NCBI GenBank assembly: GCA_028284775.1 | Contig: JANQRB010000084.1 | Location: 43,634-107,633 of the forward strand | From: Candidatus Kapaibacterium sp. | Lineage (GTDB): Bacteria; Bacteroidota; Ignavibacteria; Kapaibacteriales; UBA7675 | DNA length: 64,000 bases | Reading direction: 5' to 3' | Shown here: positions 32,704 through 41,355 of the stretch, in pieces | Layout of the letters: every line of letters starts with the position of its first letter | How positions within the stretch are numbered: position 1 is the stretch's first letter | Translations under genes and position numbers: made by a program | Notes under the pieces: model-generated | Told to the model about the DNA's origin: nothing | The model's input: only the letters and a program-made list of their open reading frames with translations | Databases searched by the model: none

Positions 32704-34518
32704 TCAGGTTAATTGAAATTCCGGCAAGAGCATAATGGTCTCGAGGCCGCGTACCAGGCGGTTGCGGGCCGAGTTGTCATTCTTGATAATCTCTTCCCAT
32801 TCGTAGGTCGGGGCCCCCAGTAATATTTCGTCGAGGACGCGCGCCCGTATGTCCGGATGCACATCGCCCGCAATGAAGAATTGCAGCATCTCGTCCAGCA
32901 GCGTTTCGATGTCATTATAGCCATCGAACTGCTTGGCGAAGCTTACCGCATCGAATGAGGTCTCCGGCAGATCGCCGTTCGGATACTTGGCGCCATTGAC
33001 AAAGCTGCTGGTGATCCGATTGCGAAGAGGAAAGGTCTTCGTCGAGAGCCAGCTGTGGTAGCCTGTCCATCCCGCCACATTCGGCGGCGAGAGCAGCTCC
33101 AGCTCCAGGTTGTCGATCTGGCCGAAGCGCGGACCACCCGTCATTTCGCGCAGGTAGTCAAAGAACCCTCCCGCTTCGAAGCTGGGTGATGCGGGCAGGC
33201 TGATCCCCGTCTGGCGCACGAGGCCCGCCATAAGATCGAGCGGCGTTTTAATCAGTGCGCCCCGCAACTGTTCGTCGTAAAAATGCGCGCTGCTGAACAG
33301 CGACCGCAGAGTCGGCGTCATGTCGAAATTGTTGTCGCTGATGATATCGGCCAATTCAGCTACGGCGGCAGGCTCGGGGAATTGATACACGAAAAAGCGG
33401 TAGAGCTTTTCGGCCAGAAAAATTGCCGCGATATTCTTTTCCACATACTCGGCGTGCTCGGGCTGCGGTCGCGGATCGCCCATCGGGTCTTCGCCCTGCG
33501 CTGTCGCTGCAAAGGTCTGGCGGAAGATTAAATCGATCATTTGCTGAGCTTCTTCGCGTCCGCCGGGTAATCCGCGGTTGACGGGTTCGACGACCCCGGC
33601 CAGATAGCTGCCGCTACCCTGGTCGAAATCCCACAACAGTTCCTTGCGGCTGAAATCATGAATACGCTCGTCGAAGGTGAAGAATGGCGCGCGGCGCTGA
33701 TTCGTCCAGCCGGTGAAGGAGCGAGCGGCGGTAACAATATCGAACTCGGAATAGCGGCCCTCGCCAAGTGCAAAGAGCTCGAGAATTTCACGGGCGTAGT
33801 TTTCGTTCGGATTGTCGGCATTGTTGACATTGCCGTTGAGATAGACCAGCATGGCCGGATCGTAGACCGAATACTTCGCCAGCTCCTTGAAATTGCCGAA
33901 ACTGCCGACATATTCATTGATATCTCGTCCGTCCTGCCAGCCGAGGTGCGGATAGGCATGGCGGCGGTACATGTCATTCTGCAGGTAGAGGTACTGCGGC
34001 CAGCGAACGACAAGCAGCTCCGAAGTGAAGTGCCCATGCCAGAAGAATGCCATCTTTTCCAGCAGCGGGTTGGCGCCGGAGCTCATCTGATGCAGCCACC
34101 AGCGCTGCATCTCTTCCATATTGCGGTAGTACCGACCCTGCACCTGGTTGCTCACGGACTGCGGAATCTCTTCGTCGTGCCAGCTGCCCGGAGGCTCAGG
34201 AAAGGAGCTGATCGTCAAAAGCTTTTCGATGCTTGCGTCCATACCGGCGCTGAGAGTTTCCTGCAGATCGGCGAGGCTGTACTGAAAACCGGCGCGCCGC
34301 AGCAGGTGCGCCGCCGTCTCTTTCGTCCAGGGTCCGGTATAGCGTTCCATGCCCGCTGTAACACCCAGCGGACCGGGCTCCAGCGCGCGGTCCCAGGCTG
34401 CCGAGCGTTGGCCGACATCCGCCTTGGGCGTCCCGGCTGCTTGCGCCGTGACGGATCCGGCGGCCGTCATTGTGGCGGCGCCAGCAGCCACCGTTGACAG
34501 GAAGGATCGACGATCCAT
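32704..34518 (-). CDS. DUF1800 protein with Tat signal (copy 2)
   Basis: This 604-residue protein has a twin-arginine signal (MDRRSFLSTVAAGAATM) and DUF1800 landmarks HLLRRAGFQYSLADL, MAFFWHGHFTSEL, NENYAREILELFALGEGRYSE and LLSPPNVAGWTGYHSWL. It has more insertions than copy 1, for example around residues 350-375. It also ends LPEFQLT. The ATG at 34518 follows GAGGAGAAAG; the open frame runs 30 codons further up without a signal-like sequence. It begins the second minus-strand pair and is divergent from the M28 peptidase gene. Confidence 0.92.
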   Translation of the reverse strand: MDRRSFLSTVAAGAATMTAAGSVTAQAAGTPKADVGQRSAAWDRALEPGPLGVTAGMERYTGPWTKETAAHLLRRAGFQYSLADLQETLSAGMDASIEKLLTISSFPEPPGSWHDEEIPQSVSNQVQGRYYRNMEEMQRWWLHQMSSGANPLLEKMAFFWHGHFTSELLVVRWPQYLYLQNDMYRRHAYPHLGWQDGRDINEYVGSFGNFKELAKYSVYDPAMLVYLNGNVNNADNPNENYAREILELFALGEGRYSEFDIVTAARSFTGWTNQRRAPFFTFDERIHDFSRKELLWDFDQGSGSYLAGVVEPVNRGLPGGREEAQQMIDLIFRQTFAATAQGEDPMGDPRPQPEHAEYVEKNIAAIFLAEKLYRFFVYQFPEPAAVAELADIISDNNFDMTPTLRSLFSSAHFYDEQLRGALIKTPLDLMAGLVRQTGISLPASPSFEAGGFFDYLREMTGGPRFGQIDNLELELLSPPNVAGWTGYHSWLSTKTFPLRNRITSSFVNGAKYPNGDLPETSFDAVSFAKQFDGYNDIETLLDEMLQFFIAGDVHPDIRARVLDEILLGAPTYEWEEIIKNDNSARNRLVRGLETIMLLPEFQLT

Positions 34519-34831
34519 AGACTTTCTCCTCAGAGTATCGACAGGAAGGATTGTGTTTGTGGGCAGTCGGCGCCTACGAATGCGCCAACCACGCTCGAAA
34601 AGGGGCAAAAAGTTATTGTTTTTTTAACTGGAAAGCAATATTAAGACTGAGTTCGCCGCATCAAGGCTTACGGATCGGGAACAGATCTGATCCTAAGGGG
34701 CTTCGCGTCGGCACAAGGCGCCGCCCCGTATGGAACGCTGCCGTCTCTTTCGTACATTGAAGGCGACTATGACCGTTGCGCCTGCGTCCTTAAAGACGCC
34801 GCTAATGCTCCGCTGTTAACCGGGATGTCCT
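34519..34831. other. Divergent promoter region between DUF1800 and M28 peptidase genes
   Basis: This 313-base gap separates two genes that start in opposite directions, so it should hold both promoters. An AT-rich patch lies at about 34608-34650, with a run of T residues at 34619-34626. No exact promoter motif, hairpin with T-run or small gene could be supported. Confidence 0.35.
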
Positions 34832-36439
34832 ATGCTTCTACGAATCCTATGTCTGTTGTCACTTGTTCTCATATTCGGAAGTGCCGGGGCGCAGCAGCGG
34901 CCCGAGCTCAGCGGGCTTCGAATTGAAGTCGCAACCGACAGCGTTCTGATCCACTTTGACCTGAACGCAGCTGGGGGCGGTAACCTCTCGCTGACAATGC
35001 AGCTCAGCGACGATGATGGCCTGAACTTTCGCGACCCGGCGGGACAGCTCAGCGGTGATATCGGCGCGGCGGTCCTTCCGGGAACGAACCGGCGCATCGT
35101 CTGGCGCTATGCAGCGGAAGATATCGGCACGGGCGGAAATCAATATCGTATTCGGCTTTTGCTCGGGAGTGACCGGGCGATCGATCTTGAGGCCATGCTG
35201 GCAGAGGTTGACACGCTCAGGCTGCGGGAAAGCGTTGTCCGGCTGCAGGGCGAACGTCACTACCAGGGAACTGGAGACGGATTGCAGGAGGCGCGACGCT
35301 ATATAAGGGAAGAGCTGGCGGCGGCCGGTCTGCGGATAAGGAGCCAGGAATTCGACTACGCTGGTGCATCGCATGCCAATCTGATCGGCATTTTGCCCGG
35401 CTTTAGCCAGGTCGACTCAATTGTTGCCATCGGCGCGCACTATGACGGCGTGCCATTGAGCCCGGGCGCCGACGACAATGCTTCAGGCGTTGCCGGTGTG
35501 CTGGAGGCCGCCCGGATTCTGTCGCGCTACGGCTTTGCGCAGAGCTTCAACTTTTTGTTGTTTGATCTTGAAGAGGCCGGTCTGATCGGCAGCAGAGAAT
35601 TTGTGAAAGAAGGCATACCGGAGGGCTCTACTATCAGCGCGCTCTACAATTTTGAGATGATCGGTTACTATAGCATTGCTCCTAATTCGCATAGCATTCC
35701 GGTCGGTTTCAGCCAGCTTTTTCCGGAGCAGGTCCAGCAGGTGCGGGACAATGATTTCCGGGGCGATTTCATCATAAACGTAGCCAACAGCAGTTCTGTC
35801 GATCTGATGCGCAGCTTCGTCGATGCCGCCGAGCGCCTTGTGCCGGCACTCCCCGTGATCAGTCTCCCGCTGCCCGACAATGGCGAAATTGCAACCGACC
35901 TTCGCCGTAGCGATCACGCACCTTTTTGGGATGCCGGCTATCCGGCGCTGATGCTGACCGATGGCGCAAATACGCGCAATCCCAATTATCACGCGCCTAC
36001 GGATCATGCCGATTCGCTCAACTTCCTGATTATGGGCCAGGTTGTGCAGGCCACCATCGCGGCGGCGGCGGAACAGGCGGGAGTGATCTATCTGGACAAT
36101 GTAGTCAGCGAGGCCTTCAGCATTGTCGCTACGGGCGTTGCCGAAGAGAGCGCTGTACATTCCGACGGCCCGGTCTTGAGCATAACCCCCAATCCGAGCA
36201 GTGCATCGACTCGATTCGAACTGCGACTGCCGATTGCCGCCGAGCTGGAGCTGGCCGTGTACTCATCAATTGGCAGGCATGTCGCAACGCTGTTGAAGGG
36301 CTATCGCGCCGCGGGGAATTATGTTGTGAACTGGGATATGCAAAGTTTTCGGCGGGGTCGACTCAGCCGCGGTCTGTACTGGTGCATCATTCATTATAAT
36401 AACAAACGTCGCGTCCAGCCGTTGGTACTTACCGATTAG
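34832..36439 (+). CDS. Secreted M28 family metallopeptidase with T9SS sorting domain
   Basis: The 535-residue protein has a signal peptide (cleavage near residue 20), a beta-rich N-terminal module (about 25-125) of the kind found in other secreted Bacteroidota proteins, an M28 domain and a T9SS sorting domain (about 455-535, ITPNPSSASTRFELRLP ... LSRGLYWCIIHYNNK). Zinc ligands can be placed at His203 (HYDG), Asp214/215 (GADDNASG), Glu247/248 (DLEEAG), and His362 (RSDHAPF). At the usual Asp ligand in NFDMIG this protein has Glu275 (NFEMIG). It likely cleaves N-terminal residues from peptides outside the cell. It converges with the glycosyltransferase gene. Confidence 0.92.
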   Translation: MLLRILCLLSLVLIFGSAGAQQRPELSGLRIEVATDSVLIHFDLNAAGGGNLSLTMQLSDDDGLNFRDPAGQLSGDIGAAVLPGTNRRIVWRYAAEDIGTGGNQYRIRLLLGSDRAIDLEAMLAEVDTLRLRESVVRLQGERHYQGTGDGLQEARRYIREELAAAGLRIRSQEFDYAGASHANLIGILPGFSQVDSIVAIGAHYDGVPLSPGADDNASGVAGVLEAARILSRYGFAQSFNFLLFDLEEAGLIGSREFVKEGIPEGSTISALYNFEMIGYYSIAPNSHSIPVGFSQLFPEQVQQVRDNDFRGDFIINVANSSSVDLMRSFVDAAERLVPALPVISLPLPDNGEIATDLRRSDHAPFWDAGYPALMLTDGANTRNPNYHAPTDHADSLNFLIMGQVVQATIAAAAEQAGVIYLDNVVSEAFSIVATGVAEESAVHSDGPVLSITPNPSSASTRFELRLPIAAELELAVYSSIGRHVATLLKGYRAAGNYVVNWDMQSFRRGRLSRGLYWCIIHYNNKRRVQPLVLTD

Positions 36440-36446
36440 TGCTTGC

Positions 36447-36462
36447 AGCCTGTTCGCAGGTT
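36447..36462. other. Small hairpin between convergent genes
   Basis: A 6-bp stem with one G-U pair (36447-36452 with 36457-36462) closes a TTCG tetraloop in the 26-base gap between the M28 gene and the convergent glycosyltransferase gene. A stable UUCG-type loop could help end either transcript, but no T-run is present. Confidence 0.35.
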
Positions 36463-36465
36463 CGC

Positions 36466-37653
36466 TTATTCACTAGCCTGGCCCTGGCTCCCGACTTCGG
36501 CCAGCATTTCGCGATAGACATCATAGATACGTTCCGCCAGCCGCTGGTTGCTGTAGACTCCTTCCACTCGCTCGCGACCGTTGCGAGCCAGACGCCGCAA
36601 CAGCTCCGGGTCTTTCAGCAGGCGCTGCAGCTTGCGGCTGAGTTCACCGGCGTCACCCTCGGCGAATACCATGCCGGCGCCGCCAATGACGTGCGGAATT
36701 TCACCGGAGGACGAGCCGATAACTGGTACTTTGCAGGCCATCGCTTCAATCAGCACGCGGCCGAACTGTTCTTTCCAGGCGCGGGTTGTGCGGGAAGGAA
36801 GCACCATAATATCCATGCAATTCAGGTAACGTACCACTTCGGCGGCAGGCACGGAGGCAATCATGACAAACTGATCGCCGAGGCCGAGCTTCTCCGCCTG
36901 TGCGCGCAGATCGTCGGCATCGCTGCCTGAGCCCAGCAGCAACAGCGACATTTCCTCGGTTGCGACGTCGGCGAAGGCCTGCAGCAGCGTATCGATGCCC
37001 TTCATGCTCAGCATGCGTCCGACATAGCCGATTACCGTGCGTCGGAGGCCGTGATTCTGTTTAAGCGCGGGGTCGGCGGGCAGCGGCTTGTAGACATCCG
37101 GATTGACGCCATACTGCGGAATGACCGTCATCGGAAACTGATAGCCCTTTTTCGTGAAGATGTCAACGGCTTCCTGGTTGCCGGCAATAAGATGATCGGT
37201 GTGGGCCAGTACAAATTCTTCCACGGCGGGATAGATGTAGCGCTGCGGTTGGAGGATGCTCCATTCCGTCGGTGGTCGGTCAAGATTGCGCCAGGTAAAG
37301 AGGGCGATTTTCGGCGGTCGCGGCAGACGCAAGGCGATCTTGATAATCTGGCGCGAGACGAGGCTTTCGGGCTCTTCTTCCAGATGAATGATGTCGGGCT
37401 GCAGATCATGCAGCAAACGGTCGACGCCCTGGTAGGTATGCAGATTTTGCCGTCCCTGACGCGCAAAACGGGCCGGCAAACGATGGACGGCGTATTCGCC
37501 GCTGCCCGTATAGCCTTCCACGACATTGCTGCCTTCCAGATACAAAGTTGGAATCAACAGGTGCAGGTCGCAGTCATGACGTGAACCCAGATAGCGCAGC
37601 TTATCCTGGTAAACATCGACGACCGACGAATGCGAAACAAGGAGTACTTTCAT
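36466..37653 (-). CDS. Glycosyltransferase family 4 protein
   Basis: This 395-residue enzyme has the GT-B fold pattern: an N-terminal domain beginning MKVLLVSHSS and a C-terminal nucleotide-sugar domain with GYVGRMLSMKG (209-219) and the EX7E motif EQFGRVLIE (295-303), followed by PVIGSSSGEIPHVI. Donor and acceptor cannot be told from sequence; family members build surface polysaccharides or glycolipids. The start is 5 bases after the helicase stop codon, so the two are translated from one message. The ATG at 37653 is preferred over an upstream start inside the helicase gene. Confidence 0.9.
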   Translation of the reverse strand: MKVLLVSHSSVVDVYQDKLRYLGSRHDCDLHLLIPTLYLEGSNVVEGYTGSGEYAVHRLPARFARQGRQNLHTYQGVDRLLHDLQPDIIHLEEEPESLVSRQIIKIALRLPRPPKIALFTWRNLDRPPTEWSILQPQRYIYPAVEEFVLAHTDHLIAGNQEAVDIFTKKGYQFPMTVIPQYGVNPDVYKPLPADPALKQNHGLRRTVIGYVGRMLSMKGIDTLLQAFADVATEEMSLLLLGSGSDADDLRAQAEKLGLGDQFVMIASVPAAEVVRYLNCMDIMVLPSRTTRAWKEQFGRVLIEAMACKVPVIGSSSGEIPHVIGGAGMVFAEGDAGELSRKLQRLLKDPELLRRLARNGRERVEGVYSNQRLAERIYDVYREMLAEVGSQGQASE

Positions 37654-37658
37654 AGGCG

Positions 37659-39458
37659 CTAGACAAATCGGCGGGCGGCGACACAAGATTGCAGCCACTT
37701 GTACTTACGGACTAATTCGTCGATGCTCATCTGTTCCTGGGCTTTTCCGAAACGCCGCTTGGCCTGAGCGTGAATGTGACGTACCTCCACCCGCTGGCCG
37801 GCGGCGCGCAACGCAAAGGTCAGACGCGCTGCCAGGTCGGCGCATTGCTGACGCAATTCGGCTTCGCGCGCCGTAACATCCAGCAGTGTGACGGTCTGCG
37901 GCTCCCTTGGCTCTTCAAGCGCTTTGCCGCCTTTCGGCGCAGGCGCGCCCTTAACGCCGAATCCCGGAAACAACTCAAGGTTGTGCGATCGGGTGGAATG
38001 GTGCTGCACATTGGTAAGCTCCCATTGCGCGTCCGGAACGCCGGCGGGCGGCGCTTCCTTGCCCTCAGGGTGCTGCTCCGTACGCAGCTTGATTCCGAAC
38101 TGTTCTTCGTTCGTTACCCATTCCAGAATCTGCACCAGGTCGGAATCATCGGCCGCGAATATGTCGCAGACGTTTGCCTCATCGTCGAAATCATTAAAAT
38201 AACGCATCCCGCGGAAAATCTGCTGCATCGTTTTGGAATAGGCGCGCACCAGATCGGCCTTGACAATCACACTGATCGTTTTGATGTCGGTTCCTTCGCC
38301 GATCATGTCGACCTGGACCATAACATCGCTCAGACCGCTGCGGTAGTCGTCGAGACGGCGCAAACGTTCCTGCTCCGGGATATCCTGGCCAATGCGGCTG
38401 CTCACGTAGGACGGAAAATGTTCTTCAATAAATTCCAGTATTGCCGCCGCGTGCATATTGCTCATGGCAATTACCAACATTTGACAGTTGCGGCCGGCTT
38501 TGCGCGAATTCTGCCGCATCGTCTCGATATGCCGGCGCTTGGCGTCAAAAGCTTCGAAAGCCGGGCGCAGCAGTGCATCGAGATACACGTGATGAAAGCG
38601 CAGTTTCTTGCGGGTCAGAAACGCATCCAGCTCATTCTTGTTCTTGGCCAGTTTCATCATTTTCGACAGCGACAGCTCCACCTGCTGCTGGGTATCGACA
38701 TTGGTGAGTTTGATCTTGTAATCGATGACGTGCGCCGCCACACGTTTCAGGATCCGGCCTTCGCGGTGGGCGTCGCGCAGCGTCACTTCGTGCAGGGCGC
38801 GGTAATACTGCTCGCCGTCCTCGCGCATGTCGAAGGGGACACCGAACAGGGTTTTGTTGTCCGACCGCATCGGCGTGCCTGAAAGCGCCACGCTTGCGGC
38901 AAAGGGTAAGTTCTGGATCTGCGTCGCCCAGGTGCCTTCATCGCTCAGATGGTGAACCTCGTCGAAGACAAACATACAATCGGCTTGTTCGCAATAGCGC
39001 TGCAGGGCCGCATTCCCTGCGGCGCCGCTGGCGTACTGGTAGGTGGTAATAATAATGCGCGTCTGCAGATTCTTGAGAAAAACACGCTGTGAGTCGGCGA
39101 CGCAGAAGGAAAAGGGCGCAGCGCCGATCATCGCGAACAAGTGCTGCAACTCGCGCGGATTCGCATACTGATCTCGCAAATTGCCGCGAGGCACAAATAC
39201 GACCAGGTTCCTGGCGATTCCGAGCGCTTCGGTCACGACAAAAGACGAAAGGGCGATAATCGTTTTGCCGTAACCCGGCACAAAAACGCCCAGAAGATTG
39301 CGTTCGCCCGCCCTCAGCGCTTCGGCAAGTTTATGGAGGAATGTTGCCTGACCCTGGCGAAAACGGAACTCGCCCTGCAGCTCGATACCCGGCAGAGACT
39401 CCGCTTCCTTGTCGGCAAGCGCGAGCGCTGCGCCGGATGCGATTCGTGATGATGTCAT
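37659..39458 (-). CDS. Superfamily II DEAD/DEAH-type helicase (ResIII-like, COG1061 type)
   Basis: The 599-residue protein has SF2 motifs: Walker A variant PGYGKT (61-66), Walker B DEVH (166-169), motif III SGTPMR (193-198), motif V around QVDMIGEGTDI (382-392) and motif VI QQIFRGMR (412-419). After the helicase core comes a tail of about 170 residues with no motif I recognise, rich in charged residues. No methylase, specificity or nuclease gene lies nearby, so a restriction role is not supported. The start is uncertain: ATG 39458 or TTG 39479. It forms an operon with the glycosyltransferase. Confidence 0.88.
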   Translation of the reverse strand: MTSSRIASGAALALADKEAESLPGIELQGEFRFRQGQATFLHKLAEALRAGERNLLGVFVPGYGKTIIALSSFVVTEALGIARNLVVFVPRGNLRDQYANPRELQHLFAMIGAAPFSFCVADSQRVFLKNLQTRIIITTYQYASGAAGNAALQRYCEQADCMFVFDEVHHLSDEGTWATQIQNLPFAASVALSGTPMRSDNKTLFGVPFDMREDGEQYYRALHEVTLRDAHREGRILKRVAAHVIDYKIKLTNVDTQQQVELSLSKMMKLAKNKNELDAFLTRKKLRFHHVYLDALLRPAFEAFDAKRRHIETMRQNSRKAGRNCQMLVIAMSNMHAAAILEFIEEHFPSYVSSRIGQDIPEQERLRRLDDYRSGLSDVMVQVDMIGEGTDIKTISVIVKADLVRAYSKTMQQIFRGMRYFNDFDDEANVCDIFAADDSDLVQILEWVTNEEQFGIKLRTEQHPEGKEAPPAGVPDAQWELTNVQHHSTRSHNLELFPGFGVKGAPAPKGGKALEEPREPQTVTLLDVTAREAELRQQCADLAARLTFALRAAGQRVEVRHIHAQAKRRFGKAQEQMSIDELVRKYKWLQSCVAARRFV

Positions 39459-39743
39459 GATTTGTTTGTACGTGCTCAAAAATTCGACGCGGCCGGAATG
39501 CCCTCAACGGCAATCGGCCGGCGGTGCGGCGGCAATCCCGGATTGCAGCGCTTGAGGCGTCCCGGAAAATCACCGATCCCTACACGGTCGCGAAAAGAGC
39601 GCAAAGATAAAGCTTTCGTCCGAGCATCGGAACAAAGAAATGCAGGTCGCGAAGATAGGTCCGGACGGCCGGCGGAAATGGTGTCGCAATCCGAAAAATC
39701 GAAACGTCCGCGCCGAGCTCTGTTCCGCCAGGATCGACCGGAT

Positions 39744-41000
39744 TCAGGGTATCGCCAGCGGCAGTGTCACCGCAGCGCCTCCATGCCGAACGCGCAGAAG
39801 CGCCAATCCCCGCATGCCTGCAGGCAGATGAAGTTCAAGGGGACCGGCAGGATTTGCGGCAGGTTGATAGGTATGCAGCAGGCGGCCTTCAAGGTCGTAA
39901 AGTTCCGCCTCGATCGGCAGGTGGCTGTTGGCCGCTAATAATATACTGACGCTGTGCCGCTCCGGAAGATGCCGAAGTCGCAGCGGAGCGCTGTGCCCCG
40001 CGGTCTGATGGTCGCCGGCCGCCGAGCTGGTCCTGTCGCCCAGCATCAGAGTGCTGGCTTTGCGTTCGACGCCGTTAACCAGATAGCGCACGCGCCAGAC
40101 GCCCATGAGATCCGTCGCGGAGGGAACATCGATAAAGGACCACCAGTAGTAGTACCACCAGTCCTGCAGGTGTGGCGTCTGAAAGCTGAACCAAAGCTGT
40201 TCGCCCGGCGTGTACCATTCGATGCGCGAGGTGTCGCCGCGCCGGATGCCGTATTCGTGGATCCAGAAGCAGGCTACGCTGTCCGACTCGCTGAAATCTT
40301 TCTTGACAGCAGATCTCTCGCGCAGATCGTTTATTGTCGGAACGTAATTGATCAGGCCGCAATCGATGACGCCGAATTCCTGCGTATAAGCAGGTTCCGA
40401 ATCCCACCAGGATTCTTGTTCGGCGCAGGGGCCGCTGAAAGGGTCGATCAACAGCGAATCGCCGGTCCAGACTTCAAGATGCAAATGCGGGTCGGTCGAG
40501 TTGCCGGAGGAACCGACAAGGGCGATCTCCTGTCCGGCAACAACTTCGTCGCCCGGCTTCACGAGAGCCGAGCCGCGTCGCAAATGCGCATAGTAGCTGA
40601 AAATATTATTCCGGTGCGCGATGCCGATTACATTGCCGAGCTGTCCATCGTTGACCTCTTTGTTGCGATCAAAAAGGGAGTCCACCACCCAGAACACCCG
40701 TCCGTCGGCAATTGCACGGACAGCCAGACCGGAGTCCATTTGCGGAAAGGAACGCAGCACGAAATCCGTCCCCTGGTGCCCGTCATAGGTTTTGCTGCCG
40801 CAGTTGCCGTCCCGAATGCCCGTGCTGCTATCGTGATCCACATAGTTGACGATAAAATAATCCCGCAGGTATTCGCCGGCGACCGGAGCGACGAATTCGA
40901 GCGGCTGCGCCTGACTGATGCCGAATGAGAACAGGAAGAGGCAGCCGCAGAAGGACAGTTCCGGGATGAGCGAGATAAAGCGAGTCATTGTTTTTGACAT
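39744..41000 (-). CDS. Secreted M23 family metallopeptidase with T9SS-like C-terminal domain
   Basis: The 418-residue protein has a signal peptide (about 1-31), a LysM-free M23 domain with zinc ligands His75 and Asp79 (GHQGTD) and the HLH motif at 172-174 (DPHLHLEVW), and a beta-rich C-terminal region. The last 75 residues (SILLAANSHLPIEAELYDLEGRLL ... LPAGMRGLALLRVRHGG) resemble a T9SS sorting domain. M23 enzymes cut peptide bridges in peptidoglycan; because this one is probably exported to the surface it may act on other cells or as a processed surface enzyme. The start could be ATG 41036, 41000 or 40988. Confidence 0.88.
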   Translation of the reverse strand: MSKTMTRFISLIPELSFCGCLFLFSFGISQAQPLEFVAPVAGEYLRDYFIVNYVDHDSSTGIRDGNCGSKTYDGHQGTDFVLRSFPQMDSGLAVRAIADGRVFWVVDSLFDRNKEVNDGQLGNVIGIAHRNNIFSYYAHLRRGSALVKPGDEVVAGQEIALVGSSGNSTDPHLHLEVWTGDSLLIDPFSGPCAEQESWWDSEPAYTQEFGVIDCGLINYVPTINDLRERSAVKKDFSESDSVACFWIHEYGIRRGDTSRIEWYTPGEQLWFSFQTPHLQDWWYYYWWSFIDVPSATDLMGVWRVRYLVNGVERKASTLMLGDRTSSAAGDHQTAGHSAPLRLRHLPERHSVSILLAANSHLPIEAELYDLEGRLLHTYQPAANPAGPLELHLPAGMRGLALLRVRHGGAAVTLPLAIP

Positions 41001-41355
41001 TTTTGCGATTCTCAAGCTGCTCTTAAATGCGAGCATATTCAGCGACTAAGCTCCCCATGTCGCGACAATTGCCGGCAGATTCTTGACAAATGAAATTTTG
41101 CGTTTCGGTCCCGGCTTGCGCTTCGGCAACGCGCTCTAATTTAGAAGATTGTCGGCACTGTAGCGATATTTTCGGACGAAGCGCCAATATAATCTTGTAA
41201 ACGGCATATCGTCCTGAACGCACGAGCTCGAAACATTCGCGGGCAGGCTTTGCCCGCAGGCGAAGACCGCTGAGCCGAATCAATAATCTGCGATTGCTTT
41301 GAAGAGCTCAATGCAGCGATGCCGACTGCGCAAGACTTACAACGATTTACCTGCT
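41001..41355. other. Divergent intergenic region between M23 peptidase and murE
   Basis: This stretch separates two divergent genes and should hold both promoters. It contains a 7-bp hairpin with 5-base loop (41239-41245 with 41251-41257), flanked by TTCGC and GCGAA that extend the pairing with a bulge. No T-run follows, so it is not a clear terminator. The left end may include the true M23 start, and an in-frame TTG for murE lies at 41299. Confidence 0.4.

Noticed and set aside
37659..39458. Helicase as the R subunit of a restriction-modification or BREX/DISARM-type defence system
   Set aside because: No methyltransferase, specificity, nuclease or other defence gene is adjacent; the neighbours are a glycosyltransferase and a secreted peptidase.
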